From: JAZDKP01 sp043802925
GTDB lineage: Bacteria; Fibrobacterota; OXYB2-FULL-49-7; JAEUSG01
Length of the DNA stretch: 17,585 nucleotides
NCBI GenBank assembly: GCA_043802925.1
Contig: JAZDKP010000142.1
Location: 1 to 17,585 of the forward strand
Reading direction: 5' to 3'
The position numbers and the translations under genes were made by a program. Under the pieces are notes generated by a model. It was not told where the DNA came from and searched no databases. It saw only the letters and a list, made by a program, of their open reading frames with translations. The first letter of the stretch is position 1. Each line of letters starts with the position of its first letter. Shown here one piece after another: positions 13,922-17,585 of the stretch.

Positions 13922-15415
13922 TTAGCGGGCCTCCCGGGTGCGAAGGTTCTGGTACAGCGTATTATACTCGGCGAGCAGGTCCTGCTGCCGGTAATGGGTC
14001 GTGACGCGTCGTTGGCCGGTTTCCCCGAGACGCTGCCGCAAGGCCGGGTCGCGTGCCAGCCGGAGCAGGGCCGCGGCCGTGGCTTCCGGGTTGGCAATGG
14101 GGGTGACCAGCCCGCTTTCGCCCAGGGCCCGGTCCTCCGCGGACACGCCCTGAAGCAGTTCACGGCAGGCGCCCACATCGGTCGCGACCACGGGCAGACC
14201 CACGCAGCCCGCCTCGAGAATGACGAGGGGCTGTCCTTCGCTGATGCTGGTGAGAACAAGGCAGTCCATCTGCGGGTAATAGCGCTGCAGATCCACGGGG
14301 CCGAGAAAGCGCACGGCCGGCGCGATGTCGAGGATGTCGCAGAGCTCCTGGCACTCGCGCGTGTAGTCGGGTTCCTCGTCAAGCGGCCCGAGGATGAGCG
14401 CCTGGACGCCGGGTTCAGCGCTGCGCACAATCTTGATGGCACGCAGCAGGGTCTTCATGTCCTTGATGGAGACGACCCGTCCGGCAAAACCGATGGTGAA
14501 GGGGCGGCCGGGGTCGCGCGCAGTAAAAGCGGCCTGTGCGTCCCGGAAAAGCTCGGGAAAAATGCCGTTGGGAATGATGCGTGTCCGGTGCGGGTCCGCG
14601 CCCTCGGCCACCTGCACGGCGCGGTTGCTCTCGCACAGGGTGACGATGGGGTCCGCGGCCTGGTAGGCGACACGGCCCAGGGTCGCGAACATGCGTATCC
14701 ACCAGTCGCGGAAGTACTGCCGCCGCTCTTCGGTGATTGCGCCCCCTTCGTCACGGTAGATCCATTCCGCCTCTTCGATTTCGAGGCGGCGTTCGCGTGT
14801 GTAGATGCCGTGTTCGGTGAGCATGAAGGGGGCCCCGGTGCGCATCTTTGCGAGCGCGCCGCAGAGCCCGGCATAGCCCGTGGAGACCGCGTGGTAGACC
14901 CGCGCGTCGGGCAGCCGCTGCTGCAGGATGGAAAAGAGGGGCAGATGCGTGAAGCGCCAGGTCCAGAAATAATCGAGAAAAGAAAGGTCTCCCGCCTTTT
15001 CTTTGTAAAAGCGTTCCACCATTTCCCATGACGGTTTTGAATAGAGCATTTCTTCGAGCGAAAGGCCCGGACCGTGGCCCGAATGGAAACGGTTGACCGC
15101 GGGTTCGAGCGCGCGGGCATCGCCACCGGCCAAGCGTTGGTGCATGGCAATAAGGTCGTCCTTCCAGTGACCCGGGAATTTTTTGTAATCGGGAAGGGCC
15201 TCGGGCCGCGCATCCTGCAGAAAGATTTCCTGGAAATAGGTGACGTTGGGCGGAAATTTGTATTGGAATTCGCGCAGGGTGTCTGCGGTGGCGGACAAGT
15301 GAAGCACCGCAAAGCGGAGGTTGTGCAGGCTCCCGATGAGCTGGTGCACCCAGGCGGAGACGCCGCCGGTCACGTAGGGATAGGTCCCTTCGACAATCAG
15401 GCAGACATCAACCAT
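13922..15415 (-). CDS. pelF: Pel polysaccharide glycosyltransferase PelF
   Basis: PelF is the soluble GT4-family polymerase of the Pel system, working in the cytoplasm with the membrane complex. The 497-residue protein has the PelF N-terminus EGTYPYVTGGVSAWVHQLI (9-27) and the STGYAGLCGALAKMRTG stretch (178-194). LTEHGIYTRERR (199-210), PNGI (282-285) and AGRVVSIKDMKTL (311-323, with Arg313 and Lys318) follow. The retaining-transferase EX7E motif is Glu393 and Glu401 in SEGQPLVILEAG. The frame is open to 15739, but the ATG at 15415 gives the family N-terminus and has GGAG (15422-15425) 6 nt upstream. It overlaps the HEAT-repeat gene stop by 8 bp, so the two are translationally coupled. Confidence 0.95.
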   Translation of the reverse strand: MVDVCLIVEGTYPYVTGGVSAWVHQLIGSLHNLRFAVLHLSATADTLREFQYKFPPNVTYFQEIFLQDARPEALPDYKKFPGHWKDDLIAMHQRLAGGDARALEPAVNRFHSGHGPGLSLEEMLYSKPSWEMVERFYKEKAGDLSFLDYFWTWRFTHLPLFSILQQRLPDARVYHAVSTGYAGLCGALAKMRTGAPFMLTEHGIYTRERRLEIEEAEWIYRDEGGAITEERRQYFRDWWIRMFATLGRVAYQAADPIVTLCESNRAVQVAEGADPHRTRIIPNGIFPELFRDAQAAFTARDPGRPFTIGFAGRVVSIKDMKTLLRAIKIVRSAEPGVQALILGPLDEEPDYTRECQELCDILDIAPAVRFLGPVDLQRYYPQMDCLVLTSISEGQPLVILEAGCVGLPVVATDVGACRELLQGVSAEDRALGESGLVTPIANPEATAAALLRLARDPALRQRLGETGQRRVTTHYRQQDLLAEYNTLYQNLRTREAR

Positions 15416-17357
15416 GTTTGGCTCCGGTGTGGACGAGGATGGCGTGGCGCAGGCTTTCCTTGAGCGCGGGGTCGGTCTCGCGGTGGTGGAGGTCCATGGC
15501 CAGCGGCAGGTGATGCGGGGCGAGTGCGAAGAGTGGCACGGCCGCGGCGCGGACTTCGGGCGTGCCCGATGCGTACACCCGGCCGAGGTCCTGGCCCGCC
15601 TCGGACGAAAGCGGGGCCGCGGCCTGGGTTGCCAGATAAGCGAGCAGGCTCGTTTTTCCGGCATCGGGCACCGGGGTTTCGGCGAGCAGCCGGAGGTAGA
15701 GCTCCGCATCCGGGGAACGGTTATCCATGCGCGAAACACTTTCCATAAAGGCGTCGAGACTATGGATTTCGACGGCGGTGGTGAGGAGCCCGCTCATGAC
15801 GCCGGCCTTGCGTCCGCTGTCGAGATGCATGGCTGCGATGGCCTCCATGACCGGCAGCAGCCGTTCGTGGCGCGCGGACAGCAGGGCCAGGAGCGGGGCC
15901 GGGTCGTTGTTCGAAAGCGCGAGGGCCGCGTCGAGGAGCGCGCCGCGCACTTCCACGGTTCTTTCCAGGGGCAGGTGGTCAATCGTCGTTGTCAGGGCCG
16001 AGGGGGCGCGGGTGCTCTGGAGCGCCACAACGGCCAGGTAACGTAGGTCCGGACTTTGATCGGCCAGCGCTTCGCGAAGCCGTGAAAGCAGGGGTTCACG
16101 CGGAAGATGGGTCTCGAAATGACGCGGGAGAAAGGCCAGCACGGCCTCGCGCCGGAAGGCGCGTTCGGGCGATGCGTCCGAAAGAATCTGCGCGAACAGG
16201 TCCTGCTGATCGGAAAAAGGGCCTCGGCAGAGTGACAGGAGGGCGGCGTCGGCCACGGCCGGGTCGTTCAGCGCCGCGGTTGCGAGGGCGCGTTCGGCGG
16301 CGTTCCCGCGCGCATAGGCAAGCGCTTCGGCCGCGGTCAGGCGCACGTTCTTGTCCGGGTCGTTTGCCAGCAGCCGTATCAGGGCGGTCACGGCTTCGTG
16401 CGGGGTGAGGCGGAGAAGGGCGTGGCGACAGGCCGCGTTCCTGCAGCCCGCGGCCGGGTGGGTGAGGAAGCGGCGGAAGAACCGGGCGGAGAGGCGCGGG
16501 AGCATCTCCGCGAGCGCGGAATCGGCCATGAGGTTTTCGCGGCCGTCGCGGTTCCGCGAGAGCAGGGTGAAGAGGAATTCCGCGCATTCGCGCCGTGGAA
16601 AACGCTTGAGCTGTTTCAATAATTCGAGACGTACCGCCGGGTTCTCTTCTTTTGCAAAATGGCGGAGCAGGAGTTTCGGGACGCGATGCCGTGGGTAATG
16701 GGCGATACTCCAGACCGCGGCCTGGCGCACGCGCGCATCGGGCGCCTCCAGCAGGGGTACAAATACGGAAAGGCGTACAAAAAACAGGCGCGAAAGTTCG
16801 CCCAGTGTCACCACGAGTTCGAACAGGGGCTCGCCTGAAAAGGCTTTCAGTTCCAGCGCCTCCAGCAGGGGGGCCACGGTGCGCACGTCCCGGAGCTTTC
16901 GGAAGGCGGCCAGGCATTCGAGTGCCGTGGCGGGTTCGCCCGCGGCCAGCAGGTCGAGGAGCGGAAATACCACACGCGGTGCGCGGGTATTACCGAGGAT
17001 GCGCACCAGCCGGGCGGCGGCGTCAGACGATGGACGGCGCCCGAGTACGTCAAGGCAGAGGTCGATGCGTTCGCGAAGGGGGAGTTTTTCAACGGCGTAA
17101 GCGGTTTCGCGCAGGAAGGGCGGGTTTTCGAGGAGCAGAAGAAAACGCAGAAGAAAGCTTGAGGCCGATACCGAAAGACGGCCGCTTTCACGCAGCAGGT
17201 GGAGCAAGGCGGCTTCGTTGCCCTGGGATGCGAGGGAGCGGAGCACGGCCAGGGCGACTTCGCCTTCGGAAAGGGCGAGGAAGGCGTCCACCGCGGCGCG
17301 GCGTTCGGTCCAGTGCGCGCTCGAAAGCCCGCTCTCAATCTGTTGTGCATCCATCAT
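15408..17357 (-). CDS. HEAT-repeat protein inside the pel operon
   Basis: This 649-residue protein has no signal peptide or membrane helix and is built almost wholly of HEAT-like helical pairs. Clear units include APDARVRQAAVWSIAHYP, PDKNVRLTAAEALAYA, QSPDLRYLAVVALQS and TPEVRAAAVPLFALA, with the Asp/Val-Arg pattern and alternating Leu/Ala expected of the family. Such proteins are scaffolds or protein-binding surfaces, so I give it no enzymatic role. I chose the ATG at 17357 because its ATGA overlap with the upstream stop is typical of coupled genes. A GTG at 17363 is also in frame. It lies between a TPR-like gene and pelF, a position with no equivalent in the classic pelABCDEFG order. It is therefore a candidate lineage-specific part of the Pel apparatus. 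Confidence 0.85.
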   Translation of the reverse strand: MMDAQQIESGLSSAHWTERRAAVDAFLALSEGEVALAVLRSLASQGNEAALLHLLRESGRLSVSASSFLLRFLLLLENPPFLRETAYAVEKLPLRERIDLCLDVLGRRPSSDAAARLVRILGNTRAPRVVFPLLDLLAAGEPATALECLAAFRKLRDVRTVAPLLEALELKAFSGEPLFELVVTLGELSRLFFVRLSVFVPLLEAPDARVRQAAVWSIAHYPRHRVPKLLLRHFAKEENPAVRLELLKQLKRFPRRECAEFLFTLLSRNRDGRENLMADSALAEMLPRLSARFFRRFLTHPAAGCRNAACRHALLRLTPHEAVTALIRLLANDPDKNVRLTAAEALAYARGNAAERALATAALNDPAVADAALLSLCRGPFSDQQDLFAQILSDASPERAFRREAVLAFLPRHFETHLPREPLLSRLREALADQSPDLRYLAVVALQSTRAPSALTTTIDHLPLERTVEVRGALLDAALALSNNDPAPLLALLSARHERLLPVMEAIAAMHLDSGRKAGVMSGLLTTAVEIHSLDAFMESVSRMDNRSPDAELYLRLLAETPVPDAGKTSLLAYLATQAAAPLSSEAGQDLGRVYASGTPEVRAAAVPLFALAPHHLPLAMDLHHRETDPALKESLRHAILVHTGAKHG

Positions 17358-17585
17358 GACCACATTTTCTCAATGGATTCGAACCGTTCCCATCCCTGGA
17401 CCCGGCCCCGGGGCACGGTGCGCAGAAAGGTCGAAAGACCGGTGTAATCGCGGCTTTCGTAAAGGCATTCGGCCATCCAGATGTGGCCGTTACTGTCCTC
17501 CGGGTGTGCGGTCACGTAGCAACGGATGTCAGCCTCCGCGGCCGGCGTGTCGGAAATCAGGAGGCGCACCTTGCCCATAGAGAGC
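17354..17585 (-). CDS. C-terminal end of a TPR-like protein (possible PelE equivalent), partial
   Basis: Only the last 76 or so codons are in the window, and the frame stays open to the right edge, so the ATG at 17578 need not be the start. The visible part (ADIRCYVTAHPEDSNGHIWM, then AECLYESRDYTGLSTFLRTV) has the helix-turn-helix spacing of a tetratricopeptide repeat. PelE in Pseudomonas is a membrane protein with TPR repeats encoded just before pelF. By position and repeat type this could be its counterpart, separated from pelF by the HEAT gene. The identification is tentative. Its stop overlaps the HEAT gene start as ATGA. Confidence 0.6.
   Translation of the reverse strand, partial: LSMGKVRLLISDTPAAEADIRCYVTAHPEDSNGHIWMAECLYESRDYTGLSTFLRTVPRGRVQGWERFESIEKMWS

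Noticed and set aside
13994..15031. 345-codon + frame opposite pelF
   Set aside because: PelF motifs on the minus strand are conclusive. The + frame has no recognisable domain.
15416..15739. 108-residue N-terminal extension of pelF
   Set aside because: It is Arg/Pro/Ser-rich and overlaps the HEAT gene. PelF proteins begin at the chosen start.
1..17585. CRISPR arrays, tRNA or rRNA genes, insertion sequences
   Set aside because: I found no regularly spaced direct repeats, no tRNA cloverleaf with a T-loop consensus, no rRNA segments and no transposase. A dedicated scan would be more sensitive than reading by eye.

Overview
The window looks like chromosomal DNA from a GC-rich Gram-negative bacterium. 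A GT-B family 9 (LPS heptosyltransferase-type) gene, a ResB/CcsA (System II) cytochrome c pathway and the distal part of a Pel exopolysaccharide operon support this. The lineage cannot be fixed from the sequence. A deep-branching group such as Fibrobacterota or a relative is a guess.

Layout from left to right. (1) 1-233 is an AT-rich spacer with a promoter. (2) 234-2362 is resB-ccsA on the + strand, for cytochrome c maturation. (3) 4492-2370 on the minus strand is a GT9 glycosyltransferase followed by rimO, joined by an ATGA overlap. (4) 4529-5296 is an orphan MoeB/ThiF/HesA-type E1-like enzyme, tail-to-tail with a small coiled-coil ORF (5468-5247). (5) 5585-8809 is a two-gene unit: a duplicated DUF1538 membrane protein with two extra soluble segments, followed by a protein made of PII-like units. 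(6) 8902-11269 is the widely seen rpmE, DUF1385, prfA group, with a clear terminator after rpmE. (7) 11405-12471 is an AT-richer toxin-antitoxin pair: an XRE-type HTH fused to a DUF6922-like region, then an AbiEii-type nucleotidyltransferase. It lies where prmC often follows prfA. (8) 17585-12515 on the minus strand is the end of a pel operon: the C-terminus of a TPR-like protein, a 649-residue HEAT-repeat protein, pelF and pelG, all tightly packed or overlapping.

The two most interesting systems are the DUF1538 plus multi-PII pair and the HEAT-repeat protein inside the pel operon. I read the first as a candidate PII-controlled membrane transporter or channel. The second may be a scaffold or regulator of the Pel synthase.

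A third pattern runs across the window. Six genes that begin transcription units have TATATT only 6-11 nt before the start codon. This predicts leaderless or nearly leaderless mRNAs. Several internal operon genes, and rpmE, instead carry purine-rich Shine-Dalgarno sequences. I saw no tRNA, rRNA, CRISPR array or insertion sequence.
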